Assembly: GCA_012033205.1 (NCBI GenBank)
Contig: JAAUSO010000001.1
Coordinates: 62,001-126,000 of the forward strand
Source: Richelia sp. SL_2_1
GTDB lineage: Bacteria; Cyanobacteriota; Cyanobacteriia; Cyanobacteriales; Nostocaceae
Length of the DNA: 64,000 nt
Direction of reading: 5' to 3'
Positions 28,006 to 38,466 of the stretch are shown here, piece by piece. Every line of letters begins with the position of its first letter. The first letter of the stretch is position 1. The translations under genes and the position numbers were made by a program. The notes under the pieces were generated by a model. The model worked only from the letters and a program-made list of their open reading frames with translations. It did no database searches and was not told the origin of the DNA.

Positions 28006-30392
28006 ATGAGTAAAATAGTGGTATTAAACTTATCGGGGGGTAACTTACAACAGGGATTTGAAAACGCGATGGCGCAAATTTACGAATGCCAAAAAGACGT
28101 AAATATTTTCCTAATTCAGTTTACTGGAAGTTTACCACCCGCACCAGAATTGAACGAACTGTATAGACGTTGGCAAATTTTGTATAACTTATTATATGAT
28201 TCCTTAATTCCCGATTTAAATTGGCGACAGGAATGGGAATCGGATGTAGAAATTGAAATAGAATCAGAAGATATTACAAATATTTCATCGATTGAATTTA
28301 ATAAATTATGTGAGGAATTAAAAAATCAAATTAATATTTGGCTGAATTCGGAAACTTTTGTGAATATAGAGCATAAAATACGTACAAAGTTAAATCCCAG
28401 AGAAGAAATTCAAGTAATTATTCAAAGTGATTTAGATGAACTGCGACGATTACCTTGGAACTTATGGGATTTTTTTGATGATTATCCCTATGCTGTTTTA
28501 TGTTTGAGTATGCCGGAATTTGAAAGGATTGAAACTATCAGTAAGGATAATCATCCAATCAGAATTTTAGCAATTTTAGGTAATAGCGAAAATATTGATA
28601 TTCAAACAGATAAAAGAATATTAGAAAATTTACCAGGTGCAGAAACAACTTTTTTAGTAGAACCTCAACGTCAAGAATTAGATTTAATGCTTTGGGATAG
28701 AAAAGGATGGGATATATTATGTTTTGCTGGACATAGTTCGAGTCAATTAAATGGAGAAAGTGGAAGAATTTATATTAATGACCATGATAGTTTAACAATA
28801 GAGCAATTAAAAAATGGTTTAAGAGCAGCTATATCAAGAGGGTTGCGGTTAGCGATTTTCAATTCTTGCGATGGTTTGGGATTAGCAACTCAACTCACTT
28901 CATTAAATATTCCCCAAATGATTGTAATGCGTGAACCAGTACCTGATTTAGTTGCTCAGAAATTTCTCAAATTCTTCTTAGAAGCTTTTTGGGAATCCAA
29001 ATCCTTTTATTTAGCAGTACGAGAAGCTGGAGAGAGATTACAAGGTTTAGAAGCGGAATTTCCCTGTGCTAGTTGGTTACCAGTGATTTGTCAAAATCCC
29101 ACTGTAGCACCTTTAGGTTGGTCAAATTCGACTAAAAAACCCAAAAAATCCAATTATGCCAGATTATCCCCCAATAAGATTTTACCTGTAATCTTCAGTA
29201 TGAGTTTTGCGATCGCAACAGCAATTAGTGGAGCAAGATATTTAGGATTATTACAAAATTGGGAACTTGCAGCTTTTGATTATATGATCGTTAAGCGTCC
29301 GGATGAAGGAAAAGACCAGCGGATTTTAATCGTCGAGATAACGGAAGCTGATGTACAATCACAGAGTGCAGAGCAAAGACGTGGTGCATCGCTCTCGGAT
29401 GGTGCATTAGCGCAATGGTAAATAAGTTAGAAAAACACAATCCTCGGATTATCGGTTTAGATATCTATCGAGAGCATCCCGTAAAAAAGGAATATGCAGA
29501 TTTAGCTGAATGGATGAAAACAAGTCCAAAATTTATTGCAGTTTGTCAGGTGAGCGAGGGAGATAAAAACCCCGGTGTGCCACCACCTCCAGAAGTTATT
29601 AAGAAAAATTTAGGATTTAGTGATGTTGTAGTAGATGATGATAATATATTACGCCGACATTTATTAGCAATGGCTCCGGCAGAACCTTGTAACACTGATA
29701 AATCCTTGAGTTTTCAACTTGCACAACGTTACTTAAACCAGGAAAACATAGAACTAAAACTCAATCCTGAAGACAACTCAAAATCAGGTAATAGTATATT
29801 TTCATATTTATTAAAAGATAACAGCGGCGGTTACAATAAAATTGATAGTCTAGGTTATCAGATAATGCTTAATTGGCGATCGACAAATGAAATAGCCACA
29901 AGAGTTACCATTACTGATGTACTCAACGATAAACTTACACCGGATTTAGTCAAAGATAAAATAGTCATTATTGGTACCACAGCAGAAAGTTTTAAAGATT
30001 ATTGGCAAACACCTTATAAGCAGACTCCAGGGGTAATCATACACGCACAGATGGTGAGTCAACTTATTAGTGCCATGCTTGATAATAGACCGTTATTATG
30101 GGTATGGTCAAAATGGAGTGAAGCATTGTGGATTTACTGTTGGTCAATTGTGGGAGGGTTACTTACTTGGAGATGTAAATCAGGATTGCATTTAGGATTA
30201 ACTATAGGATTATCCCAAGTTATATTATATTCTATTTGTTATGTTTTATTAATTCAAGGTGGTTGGCTACCCTTAGTACCTTCGGTTTTAGCAATCATCG
30301 CTGGTAGCAGTAGCACTGCAATTTATACCCGATTTAACAGTTATCAGTTATCAGTAAACAGTTATCAGTTATCAGTTATCAGTTATCAGTAA
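28006..30392 (+). pseudogene. CHAT protease-CHASE2 membrane sensor with one frameshift
   Basis: Two frames (28006-29421 and 29415-30392) together match the intact protein at 1249-3567. The first has the CHAT domain with His243 ('CFAGHSSS') and Cys288 ('FNSCDG'), a membrane segment near 390-408 and the beginning of CHASE2. The second resumes exactly where CHASE2 should continue ('NPRIIGLDIYREHPV') and ends with three membrane helices. At the break 'gcgcaatggtaaat' reads Q-W-stop; one more A ('gcgcaaatgg') restores Q-M-V-N. The overlap ATGGTAA could also allow coupled re-initiation. So this is either a lightly broken gene, an assembly error or a split protein. The C-terminal 18 residues (NSYQLSVNSYQLSVISYQ) are encoded by heptamer repeats. 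Confidence 0.8.
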
Positions 30393-30427
30393 ACAGTTAT
30401 CAGTTATCAGTTATCAGTTATCAGTTA
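30335..30427. repeat. Heptamer tandem repeats running out of a coding end
   Basis: 'aacagttatcagttatcagtaaacagttatcag..' begins inside the preceding reading frame and continues past its stop. Confidence 0.85.
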
Positions 30428-30709
30428 CGTTTATACTTGGGAAAGGGCTAGTCTCTCACCGTATTAAGGTACTCGGCGTCTTCTGTATTGGTTTAAATAG
30501 AACACCATACGCCCGTGTTTACTATATGACGCTACCGCCTCATGAGTAAAGCTAACACTGTTCACTGATTTAAGTGAAATTATCAATCTACATTTTTAAT
30601 TCACCAAAGTTTCAAACTAGATAGAAATCGAAATATATGAAGACTTTGCAATGCAATGTCTCTACATTATTTATTCCTATTGTGATTTATGATTTTAAAA
30701 TAAAACTGG
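30393..30709. other. Spacer between convergent genes
   Basis: The first 35 bases are heptamer repeats. Near 30639-30665 is an imperfect hairpin 'agactttgcaatgcaatgtct' that may end transcription from either side. No gene seen. Confidence 0.45.
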
Positions 30710-32992
30710 CTAACAAGCAAATTTCTTATAATTGAAATTATCGTTATTTATATTAGGTTTACTAGCTACAAGAAGTATATCACCATTTTCATCCACAACC
30801 CAACCAGTAGCTTCAACAATTGGATTTTGGATTGATAATTGGGAATTATCCCCTTGCCTCCCCCTCTCCCCATCTACCCAATCAACATCCAAAGCGGAAC
30901 TAATTCCGAGAGCTTCACTAGGTAAAGGAGGTAAACCACCGCTGCGAGAAAAAATAAATTCACTTTGATTATTTCCACGGGGTTTGCAAACTTGAGAGAT
31001 TTTCGTATCAACTGGTACACTTGGTAACTCCATTAATTCCGTTGGAGGTTGTATATCAATCCCATTAATATTTAATTCACCATTTAAATTAGGATTTTGT
31101 TGAGAAATTGCGGTAATATCATTTGTTAAAAGTTCTTGTGGATTGAGTTCACCAGGATTATTAGTAGTTAAAAGTGTGATTAACTCATCTCGACTGCGTG
31201 GTTGAATTCCCAAAATAGCATTAGCATTGATATTAACTTTACCGCCACTACCCGTAAAAGCATTAGCGGTGATGTCGCTATTTTCATTGTTGACAGCAAT
31301 GATAAAACCATCGGGAATATTAATAGTTATATTACCACCATCGCCATCAAGTTGGGCAATTCCAGCATTGGTAGAGATTTGACTGTTGCGACGCATTAAT
31401 AGTAAATCTTGTAACTGGAGGTTAATATTGCCTCCCTTTGCTAAGTCGGTTTCAGATACAAGTTTGCCTTGATTGTCTAAAAGTATCGAATCGGCAATGA
31501 TATTAATTTCTCCTGCATTTCCTAAATTACTTGTATTGCCGACAAAATTAATAGTTGGTGGAAATTTTGGGAATAAACTGCTGACAGTAATTTCAGCTTC
31601 ATCTCTAACAATCAATTGCTTGGTAGAAATTGTGATTTTTCCAGCATCTGCTGAATTTGATGTTCTAGATACAAGGGTACTGCTCCTATTTGTTGCTGAT
31701 TTACCAACTAATTCTACAAATTGAGAAGCATTTACAGTTAAATTACCAGCTTTCCCCGTTGCTAAAATAAATTCTGAATTATCACTTCCAGGTTGAAAAG
31801 AAGTTTCTACTGATATTATTGCTCCATTAGAAACGAGTAATCTACTTGTATTAATAGTAAGGTTTCCTCCTTTTCCATCACCACCAGTAGCACTAATCAA
31901 ACTACTAGCTAAAGTAATATCTTGGTTGATAAATTCACCAATTAATTCTACAGAATCAGTAGCATTTACAGTTAAATTTCCAGCCGCACCTTTACCTGAA
32001 GTAAAAGCTAGTATTTGAGCGCCATCCATAACAACTAATTTTATCGCATTAACTGTGATGTCTCCAGCATTTGTGTCATCTGTTGTTGCAGTACTTAAAA
32101 TCACGGGATTCCCGACTAATTCTACAGAACTACCTTGTAATCGAATACTACCACCGCCATTTTTACCACTCGTATTTACTATCGAACCAATGGTTGAATC
32201 ATCAATATTTTGTCCAATTAATTGAATATTTTGAAAATTTTCTACACCTTCATAACCCAAAACCCAACCTTGATTGGTTAAATTAAGTTTAACAAAACTG
32301 TTAGGAGCAACACTCCCCAATTCAATTCTTCCTGAGTCTACGGTTAAATTACCACCTTCTAATGTTATATCACCGCCAATCAACGCTAATGTTTGACCTG
32401 TGGATATTTGTAAACCAGCAGGTTGACCAAAGAAATTAGTTGCACCATTCAAAGATGCTTGGGATTGGTTACTAATGGGTGCAGCTGTGGCACCAAATTG
32501 CAATCCCGTAGGAACGTTTATAGTTAATAAAGGTGTAGTTTGGGGTTCTGTAGCGCTGAATTTGGTACCATCAGCAAAGTTAATACTATTTGCGGTAGTT
32601 GCGAAAAAGGAACCATTAATATCTAAAACAGCATTTTTTCCGAAAATAATCCCCGACGGATTAATTAAAAATAAATTTGCCGTACCATTAGCGCGAATTA
32701 TACCATCAATATTAGAAATAGATTGACCTGTAATGCGGGTAATAATATTTTGAATATTTGCAATATTATTAAAATAAGCTGTTGAACCAGTAGGTACGGA
32801 GAAGTTTTCAAAGCTGTGGAATAAATTACTTCCCGCTTGGGTTCCACCTCCAATAATTTTAATATTATCTTGTGTTGTAATGCTCGAATTATTTGGTAGA
32901 GTTGCATCGGGAACGATTTGGGCGCTAACAGAATTAGCGTAAATTACTATAGTCGTAAATGCTAGTTTGTGAAAGCAATGCTTCGGAAGCAT
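30710..32992 (-). CDS. TPS-domain (filamentous haemagglutinin-like) surface protein
   Basis: The 760-residue protein has a signal peptide ('LAFTTIVIYANSVSAQ', cut after about residue 24) and a full TPS domain: 'IVPDATLPNNSSI', 'GSNLFHSFENFSVP', 'ITRITGQSISNIDGIIRANG', 'ANLFLINPSGIIFG'. Then come beta-helix repeats ('AGNLTVNATDSVELIG', 'GGNLTINTSRLLVSNGA') and a C-terminus with 'SQVCKPRGNNQSEFIFSRSG' and 'IVEATGWVVDENGDILLVA'. Proteins of this type cross the outer membrane through a TpsB partner and form fibres or adhesins; no TpsB gene is in the window. It is the intact relative of the broken gene at 9642-11881. It is convergent with CHAT-CHASE2 and followed upstream by the small Cys-tailed peptide gene. 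Confidence 0.88.
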   Translation of the reverse strand: MLPKHCFHKLAFTTIVIYANSVSAQIVPDATLPNNSSITTQDNIKIIGGGTQAGSNLFHSFENFSVPTGSTAYFNNIANIQNIITRITGQSISNIDGIIRANGTANLFLINPSGIIFGKNAVLDINGSFFATTANSINFADGTKFSATEPQTTPLLTINVPTGLQFGATAAPISNQSQASLNGATNFFGQPAGLQISTGQTLALIGGDITLEGGNLTVDSGRIELGSVAPNSFVKLNLTNQGWVLGYEGVENFQNIQLIGQNIDDSTIGSIVNTSGKNGGGSIRLQGSSVELVGNPVILSTATTDDTNAGDITVNAIKLVVMDGAQILAFTSGKGAAGNLTVNATDSVELIGEFINQDITLASSLISATGGDGKGGNLTINTSRLLVSNGAIISVETSFQPGSDNSEFILATGKAGNLTVNASQFVELVGKSATNRSSTLVSRTSNSADAGKITISTKQLIVRDEAEITVSSLFPKFPPTINFVGNTSNLGNAGEINIIADSILLDNQGKLVSETDLAKGGNINLQLQDLLLMRRNSQISTNAGIAQLDGDGGNITINIPDGFIIAVNNENSDITANAFTGSGGKVNINANAILGIQPRSRDELITLLTTNNPGELNPQELLTNDITAISQQNPNLNGELNINGIDIQPPTELMELPSVPVDTKISQVCKPRGNNQSEFIFSRSGGLPPLPSEALGISSALDVDWVDGERGRQGDNSQLSIQNPIVEATGWVVDENGDILLVASKPNINNDNFNYKKFAC

Positions 32993-33161
32993 AATTTATT
33001 CCTATATTGCACTTTTAAACAAAATACCACAGTTGTAAATATATCAAAATAATATCCCCGACTTCTATTCAAAAGTTAGGGATATAAATACTTGTTGAGC
33101 GTTATAACTAAATAATTTTATTTGGCTAATTTTTTCGTACTCAAAACATAATTAGCAAAAG

Positions 33162-33482
33162 TTAACACCTACACCAACTTCCATTATTACAGGGATAGCA
33201 ACATCTGATGCTAAGCTCTTTACCAGGTATTTCTCGTAAAGCCTCTTTCAGTTCCTGTTCTTTAATATAATCTGTGTTTCGGATTTGATTTAAGTCAAGC
33301 ATAACTTCAATTCTCAAAGTTTTTTCAATCAAACCTTTGCGAGCAAAAAAATCAGGTAGATTCGAGTTTTTGATTGCTTCCTCCATATGTTGATCAATTT
33401 CTTCCTTTAATTGCTTGATTTTATCCATATTGATAATTAGTCCTTCGCTGTTTTGGGTTGGTTGCAATGGTTGCGCGGTCAT
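33162..33482 (-). CDS. Small protein with Cys-rich C-terminus (possible RiPP precursor)
   Basis: The 106-residue product starts at 33482 after a good 'aaggag' site 10 bases upstream. Residues 1-90 are charged and probably helical (coil-like 'KIKQLKEEIDQHMEEAIKN', 'YIKEQELKEALREIPGKEL'). The last 13 residues, 94-106, hold five of its Cys (CCYPCNNGSWCRC); there is no Cys elsewhere. A long acidic helical leader with a short Cys/Ser/Trp-rich tail is the look of a ribosomal peptide precursor, but no lanthionine synthetase, radical SAM enzyme or peptidase-transporter is in the window. The P450 genes lie 5 kb or more away. Alternatives: a small metal-binding or regulatory protein. It lies between the TPS adhesin and DUF928 genes. 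No other copy is in the window. Confidence 0.6.
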   Translation of the reverse strand: MTAQPLQPTQNSEGLIINMDKIKQLKEEIDQHMEEAIKNSNLPDFFARKGLIEKTLRIEVMLDLNQIRNTDYIKEQELKEALREIPGKELSIRCCYPCNNGSWCRC

Positions 33483-33836
33483 AATTTTTTCTCCTTATAG
33501 TTGCTAGATTTGTAGACTTAATGCAATTTAGTCTTACACTTTTTAATAGATGCAGAAAGATTTAACTTATGCAGTTGTTGGTGAGTGAATTACAAATAGA
33601 TGTTTTTTCATACAAGTTTATGCTAATTAAATAGCTGTATAAAAAGAACTTGAAGTAGAGAGTCAGAGGGAAATACTATTAACTTTGCTTGAACTGTATA
33701 AGTTACATATTTATTTTCTATGAATCATATAGACACTTTGATAAACTATCTAAATTAGCTTAATCAACAATTAGTTTGCTTGATGTTTAATTTTTAGATA
33801 AAGGTAACTATGACTTTTTGGAGGAGAATTATTTTT
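33483..33836. other. Spacer between divergent genes
   Basis: A/T-rich, about 350 bases, no gene or repeat recognised. It should carry the promoters for the Cys-tailed peptide gene and for DUF928. Confidence 0.45.
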
Positions 33837-34625
33837 ATGAAAAGAAAAAACTTAAACATAATTATATTTAGCTTGATTGCGTTATTAACGGCGATCGCCA
33901 TCACAACCTCGAATCAATCAGGACTAGCATCGCAAATACAAGTTAGTAGAAATGCGTCGAAAATACCAATAGAATTAAATAAAAAGCAACAAAGTGGCTC
34001 TAATCGAGGAAGACCAACAAAAAGAAGAGGAATGGGTAGTCGTAACGATTGTCCTGTTAGAAGTATACCACTGACTGCGTTAATTCGGGAAAACGAAGTA
34101 GGTAAAGTTGTGGAAGCAAATCCCACATTTTGGTTATTTATTCCTTATCAAGCAAGCGAGATACCTATTAACGGTGAATTTGTTTTGCAAAATGAAACTC
34201 ATAATAATGTGTATCAGACTGATTTATCGATTGATAAAGGTGAAGGTATTTATAGTATTAGTCTCCCGCTTGAAAAATCTTTAGAAACGGATAAAATATA
34301 TCAATGGTATTTTAAATTATATTGTAAACCCGATAAATCATCTATTCCTATTTACGTGCGTGGATGGGTGCAAAGAGTAGCGCTTGAACCTTTACAGCAA
34401 AAGCAGTTAATCGCAACATATTCACCTGAACAACGCTTTGCTTTTTACATTCAAAATGATATTTGGTATTCAGCTTTAACGGAATTAGTTAAACTCAAAC
34501 AAGCAAATCCGAAAAATCAGATGATAGCAAAATACTGGTTACAATTGCTCAATAGTGTTGGGTTACAAGAATTATCAAATAAACCAATTGTTAACTGTCA
34601 AAGCCAATTACCGACTAATACATAA
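33837..34625 (+). CDS. DUF928 family protein, exported
   Basis: I choose ATG 33837, which follows 'ggaggag' by 9 bases and gives MKRKNLNIIIFSLIALLTAI, a clear signal peptide; ATG 33810 would add nine residues in front. The mature 240-residue protein has the DUF928 blocks 'CPVRSIPLTALIRENEVG', 'VEANPTFWLFIPYQA', 'VYQTDLSIDKGEGIYSISLP', 'YQWYFKLYCKPDKSS' and 'VRGWVQRVAL'. The family is exported, almost only cyanobacterial, and of unknown function. The 3' end overlaps the convergent TPR-CHAT gene by 28 bases. A truncated relative lies at 641-1117 next to the other CHAT-CHASE2 gene. Confidence 0.85.
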   Translation: MKRKNLNIIIFSLIALLTAIAITTSNQSGLASQIQVSRNASKIPIELNKKQQSGSNRGRPTKRRGMGSRNDCPVRSIPLTALIRENEVGKVVEANPTFWLFIPYQASEIPINGEFVLQNETHNNVYQTDLSIDKGEGIYSISLPLEKSLETDKIYQWYFKLYCKPDKSSIPIYVRGWVQRVALEPLQQKQLIATYSPEQRFAFYIQNDIWYSALTELVKLKQANPKNQMIAKYWLQLLNSVGLQELSNKPIVNCQSQLPTNT

Positions 34626-37384
34626 GGAGCCCAAATCATGGGTAATTCGTTATTTTTTAAAAGTTGAATTTGAGCTTGCTGCAAAGCTTTGGCTTTGTTC
34701 AATTTATTCTGCTGTAATTCTTGATAAAATTGACTCATCAATTGAGCGGTAGATTTATCTTCAACAGCCCATAATGTCGCTAATGTACTTCTTGCACCTG
34801 CACGTATAGCAATACCAGAAAGTCCTAAAGTTGCTCTTTTGTCTCCATTTGCGGTTTCACAAGCACTAAGAACTAATAATTGAATGACTTGAGAATCTGT
34901 ATTTGCATTAATTTGAAATAATCGTTCAAAATCTTCGAGTTTGAGTAGTTTATTCCAAGTAAGAATATAGGTTTCTTCTAAGTTTGAACTAAAGTTACCG
35001 TGAGTGGCAATATGAACTACTGTATATTTAGCAGAATTAATTTGTTTTTCTAAATTGATATCGGTAAATGATTGATTAAATAATTTTTTACTTTTGGGTA
35101 TTTGGGATTTAATTGTTTCTAGTTCAAACTCTACATTTTGAAGAGGATTAAATTGTTGATTTTCAATTAATCGTTTTTCGCTGACTCCAGCCATCAGAAT
35201 ATTTAAATCTCCTTGTTGTAAAGCTTTTGGCTCTAACATTTGTAAACCTGGGGTTAAAGCAATAGCATATTTTTCGATTAAATATTTTTGTGCTTTTTCC
35301 GATGATTTATCATAAAGTACAGCCATGGGAATATTTTTTAAATTTCCATCTAAGACAAATACTAATGTTTCTATGTTATTTGCTTCTAAATCTACTTCTA
35401 ATGGTTGAATCAACCAATTATAAACTTTTGCGGATATGCTTTTTACTTGATTAATTTGCTCTGGTTGTTTGAGGCTATATTGTAATTGTTCTAAAGTCTT
35501 TTCAACTTCATTTGCTTGAATAAAAGATGTATATTGATTAAATTGATTTTGATTGGGAAGTTTGAGAATAACTTCTAAACGATTTTCTAAAATAATTGGA
35601 TAAATAACTGCTGCGGTGTTGTCAGTTTTATCTACTACTGTATCAATAATTTCTGGTTTAGCTTGTAAACAAACTTCTTGAAAATAGTTTTCTATTTCTC
35701 TTAATTGTAGTGCTTCAATGACATCACGAGCTTGTTTAAGATTTTTTTGATTGTAATTTGTTTGTTTGATATTTTGAGTAGATGGTTGTAAAAGTAAGTC
35801 AACTAATTGTCTATATACTGGTTCAACATTATCTCGAAATGAAAATTGAATATCTGGATTCAGAACTAGTAAATCACTACGTAAATCATTAATATTACTA
35901 ACTGCTTGGGAATAATAATTTATTGCTTGAGTAATGTTGTCTTGAACTTTAAATATATATCCTAACTGCCATTGCCAAAGGTAAGCAATATCTTTTGTGT
36001 TTATTCCCAAAGCTAAATCAACAGCTTTTTTAGTTAATTGTTGAGCATCAGCTAAATTATTGCTTTGTAAGTATATACTACCCAAAATACCCATTGCATA
36101 GGATTGTAATCTAGTGTTTTGCAAAAGTTCTGCTTGTTTAACAGCTACGGCTAAAATTTGAGCTATATCTTGCCATTCTGGTGCATTATTAGGACTAAGT
36201 TGTTTTAAAAATAATAAATTTTCTCCTAAATTAATCCGAGCGTTAATTGAAGTTTCAGATAGTGATAACTTATTTACTGCCAACTGTAATTCGGAATATA
36301 ATTTACCAGCTTGGAAAAATTCTTGAAGTTCTATTAATACACCGAGTAAATTTAATTGTGCTTTAACTTTGATTACTGGTGATGTTGATATATTTATAGT
36401 GTTCTCATAGGTTTGTATTGCTTGTTGATATAATTCTCTCACTTCTGGTAAAATTGGGTTTTTAACATAAAAGAATGGTGTTTTTTTGGCAAATTTTGTT
36501 GTGTTTTGTAATCGCGATCGCAATCTATTTCCCTTGGCACGTTGAGCATTGCCTAAACTTAGTAATATTTCAGATATTTGAGGATTATATTGATTTAAAT
36601 TAAATTTAACTTGAATTTCTTGTGCAATTTGATAACTTTGTTGGAAAGTATTTAAGGAAGCATCAATTTCACCTAAATGTAATTGAACATCGCCAAAACT
36701 TCGTAATGCAGTAACTTTGATCATCGAAGCTGGTTGTTTATTTAATTCTGAAAGTAACTCTTGTAAAATTTTATGAGCTTGACGATAACGTCCTAATGCT
36801 TGTAATGCTAAATTTTGATTGATTAAACTCCGAATTTTTCCATCTGTAAAATTTACTTGTTCATAAATAATAGTAGCTTGTTTCCAATTATCCAAGGCTA
36901 ATAAAGGTTTTCCTAATGTTACTTGTAAGTTAGCTTGAATATCTATGATTTGAGCAAATAGTTGTAATTTATGCTTTGATTGCTGATAATTTGGTTGATT
37001 TTCTAATAATGTACGACTTTGGATAATATAACTCAAAGCCTGTTGATATTCTCCAATTTGTTTGTAAGCTAATGAAATATTACTCAATGCAATAGCTTGT
37101 TGAATTTGATTCCCTTGATTTTTAAAACCTTGTGCAGCTTGCTCTAAAACTGATATAGCATCATTAAACATTTGTGCATCATAAAATCTTTTACCTGTTG
37201 ACAATAAAATTTCTGGATTTGAAGAATTTTGAGTAATATAAATAGGATTATAAACAGGATTATAAATATCTTGAGCATTAACTTTATCTAGAAAAATCGG
37301 AATGAGAATTAATTCCCAAATTAAAGTAAATATAGCTGTGAGAAAAAATAAAATTATTTTCGAGAGCCATTTTTGATATCGCAT
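34598..37384 (-). CDS. TPR-CHAT protease, exported form
   Basis: The 928-residue protein has an N-terminal hydrophobic segment (about 9-30, 'IILFFLTAIFTLIWELILI') that could be a signal peptide or anchor, about ten TPR units to residue 500, and a CHAT domain with His795 ('VHIATHGNFSS') and Cys842 ('LVLSACETANGD'). It ends 'APYVLVGNWL'. The homologue at 17295-19808 has the same plan, 91 residues shorter. If exported, the protease would act in the periplasm near the TPS, RTX and DUF928 proteins. CHAT proteases elsewhere are activated by partners through their TPRs (for example in Csx29). Its 3' end overlaps DUF928 tail-to-tail. Intact. Confidence 0.88.
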   Translation of the reverse strand: MRYQKWLSKIILFFLTAIFTLIWELILIPIFLDKVNAQDIYNPVYNPIYITQNSSNPEILLSTGKRFYDAQMFNDAISVLEQAAQGFKNQGNQIQQAIALSNISLAYKQIGEYQQALSYIIQSRTLLENQPNYQQSKHKLQLFAQIIDIQANLQVTLGKPLLALDNWKQATIIYEQVNFTDGKIRSLINQNLALQALGRYRQAHKILQELLSELNKQPASMIKVTALRSFGDVQLHLGEIDASLNTFQQSYQIAQEIQVKFNLNQYNPQISEILLSLGNAQRAKGNRLRSRLQNTTKFAKKTPFFYVKNPILPEVRELYQQAIQTYENTINISTSPVIKVKAQLNLLGVLIELQEFFQAGKLYSELQLAVNKLSLSETSINARINLGENLLFLKQLSPNNAPEWQDIAQILAVAVKQAELLQNTRLQSYAMGILGSIYLQSNNLADAQQLTKKAVDLALGINTKDIAYLWQWQLGYIFKVQDNITQAINYYSQAVSNINDLRSDLLVLNPDIQFSFRDNVEPVYRQLVDLLLQPSTQNIKQTNYNQKNLKQARDVIEALQLREIENYFQEVCLQAKPEIIDTVVDKTDNTAAVIYPIILENRLEVILKLPNQNQFNQYTSFIQANEVEKTLEQLQYSLKQPEQINQVKSISAKVYNWLIQPLEVDLEANNIETLVFVLDGNLKNIPMAVLYDKSSEKAQKYLIEKYAIALTPGLQMLEPKALQQGDLNILMAGVSEKRLIENQQFNPLQNVEFELETIKSQIPKSKKLFNQSFTDINLEKQINSAKYTVVHIATHGNFSSNLEETYILTWNKLLKLEDFERLFQINANTDSQVIQLLVLSACETANGDKRATLGLSGIAIRAGARSTLATLWAVEDKSTAQLMSQFYQELQQNKLNKAKALQQAQIQLLKNNELPMIWAPYVLVGNWL

Positions 37385-37390
37385 CTTTTA

Positions 37391-37446
37391 CCTTGTTGAC
37401 AGTTGACAGTGGACAGTTGACAATTACCAATTACCAATTATCAGTA
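37391..37446. repeat. Tandem repeats of 'acagttg' and 'accaatt' units
   Basis: 'ttgacagttgacagtggacagttgacaattaccaattaccaatta', in the leader between the divergent TPR-CHAT and RTX genes. Confidence 0.7.
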
Positions 37447-37512
37447 CCTGCATAATTCCCGTAATACTTTACCCATAAACAAAATAGAAGATTATTTTTG
37501 GAGAAAGTAGTG

Positions 37513-38421
37513 ATGACAACTATTAACGGTACAGCAGACAGAGATATTATTTTTGGTACTCCAGGTGATGATTTCATTAAAGGTTTATCTGGTAACGATG
37601 TGATATTTACGCTTGGTGGTGATGACACAGTTGATGCTGGTAGCGGTGATGATAATGTATTTGGACTAGAAGGTAATGACAATATTCAAGGTAAGAGCGG
37701 TACTGACTTAATTTCAGGTGATTCTGGTAATGATTGGCTGGATGGAGGTGCTGATAACGACACCATAATTGGTAATGAAGGAGATGATACTCTAATTGGT
37801 GGTCAAGGAAATGACAATCTTATTGGAGATAATCTCATCGGTAGTAATTCAGATAATACAGGATTTGGTAATGACGTGATATACGGAGGTGCGGGTGATG
37901 ATAATTTAGCTGGTGGTGAGGGTGCAGACCGGCTGTTCGGTGAACGTGGTGATGATATAGTTGTAGGTGATAGCGGTGATGACTTTGTAAGTGGTGGTTC
38001 TGGTAACGACCAAGTTTTTGGTGGTGATGGGAATGATACTTTATTTGGAATTACACCCAATTCTCCCCTAGGATTAGGACAAGGTGAAATAGACACTTTA
38101 AATGGTGGTAGGGGTAAAGATACATTTGTCCTAGCAGGGGCAATTTTTGATGGTTCTGAGGTTATTTTCTATAATGATGGTGATGCTGAAAGTGCGGGAA
38201 CCCATGATTACGCATTAATTACAGATTTTCAAAATCAAGATACTATTCAATTAATCGGTGAAGCTAAAGATTATATTCTTGGTGCTGCTCCGGATGGATT
38301 ATCATCGGGAACGGGTATATTTTTTAATGATGGTGCAAATCCCGAATTAATCGGAATTATTACAGATATTTCCTTGGACGATTTGAGTTTAGATAATCCA
38401 AATCAATTTAGTTTTGTCTAG
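37513..38421 (+). CDS. RTX (haemolysin-type calcium-binding) repeat protein
   Basis: I take ATG 37513, preceded by 'tggagaaag' at a good distance; translation gives 302 residues starting MTTINGTADRDIIFG. About ten RTX nonapeptides follow ('GGDDTVDAGSGDDNVFG', 'GGQGNDNLIGD', 'GGSGNDQVFGGDGNDTLFG'). The C-terminal 100 residues ('DYALITDFQNQDTIQLIG', 'SGTGIFFNDGANPELIG', 'NQFSFV') match the end of the RTX protein at 14856-16121. It lacks that protein's acidic 100-residue N-terminus. The C-terminal region probably serves for export or folding, as in other RTX proteins; no type I secretion genes are in the window. It is divergent from the TPR-CHAT gene, 128 bases away. Confidence 0.85.
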   Translation: MTTINGTADRDIIFGTPGDDFIKGLSGNDVIFTLGGDDTVDAGSGDDNVFGLEGNDNIQGKSGTDLISGDSGNDWLDGGADNDTIIGNEGDDTLIGGQGNDNLIGDNLIGSNSDNTGFGNDVIYGGAGDDNLAGGEGADRLFGERGDDIVVGDSGDDFVSGGSGNDQVFGGDGNDTLFGITPNSPLGLGQGEIDTLNGGRGKDTFVLAGAIFDGSEVIFYNDGDAESAGTHDYALITDFQNQDTIQLIGEAKDYILGAAPDGLSSGTGIFFNDGANPELIGIITDISLDDLSLDNPNQFSFV

Positions 38422-38466
38422 CTTGAAAACAGGGAACAGTTAACTGTCAACTGTTCACTGTCAACT

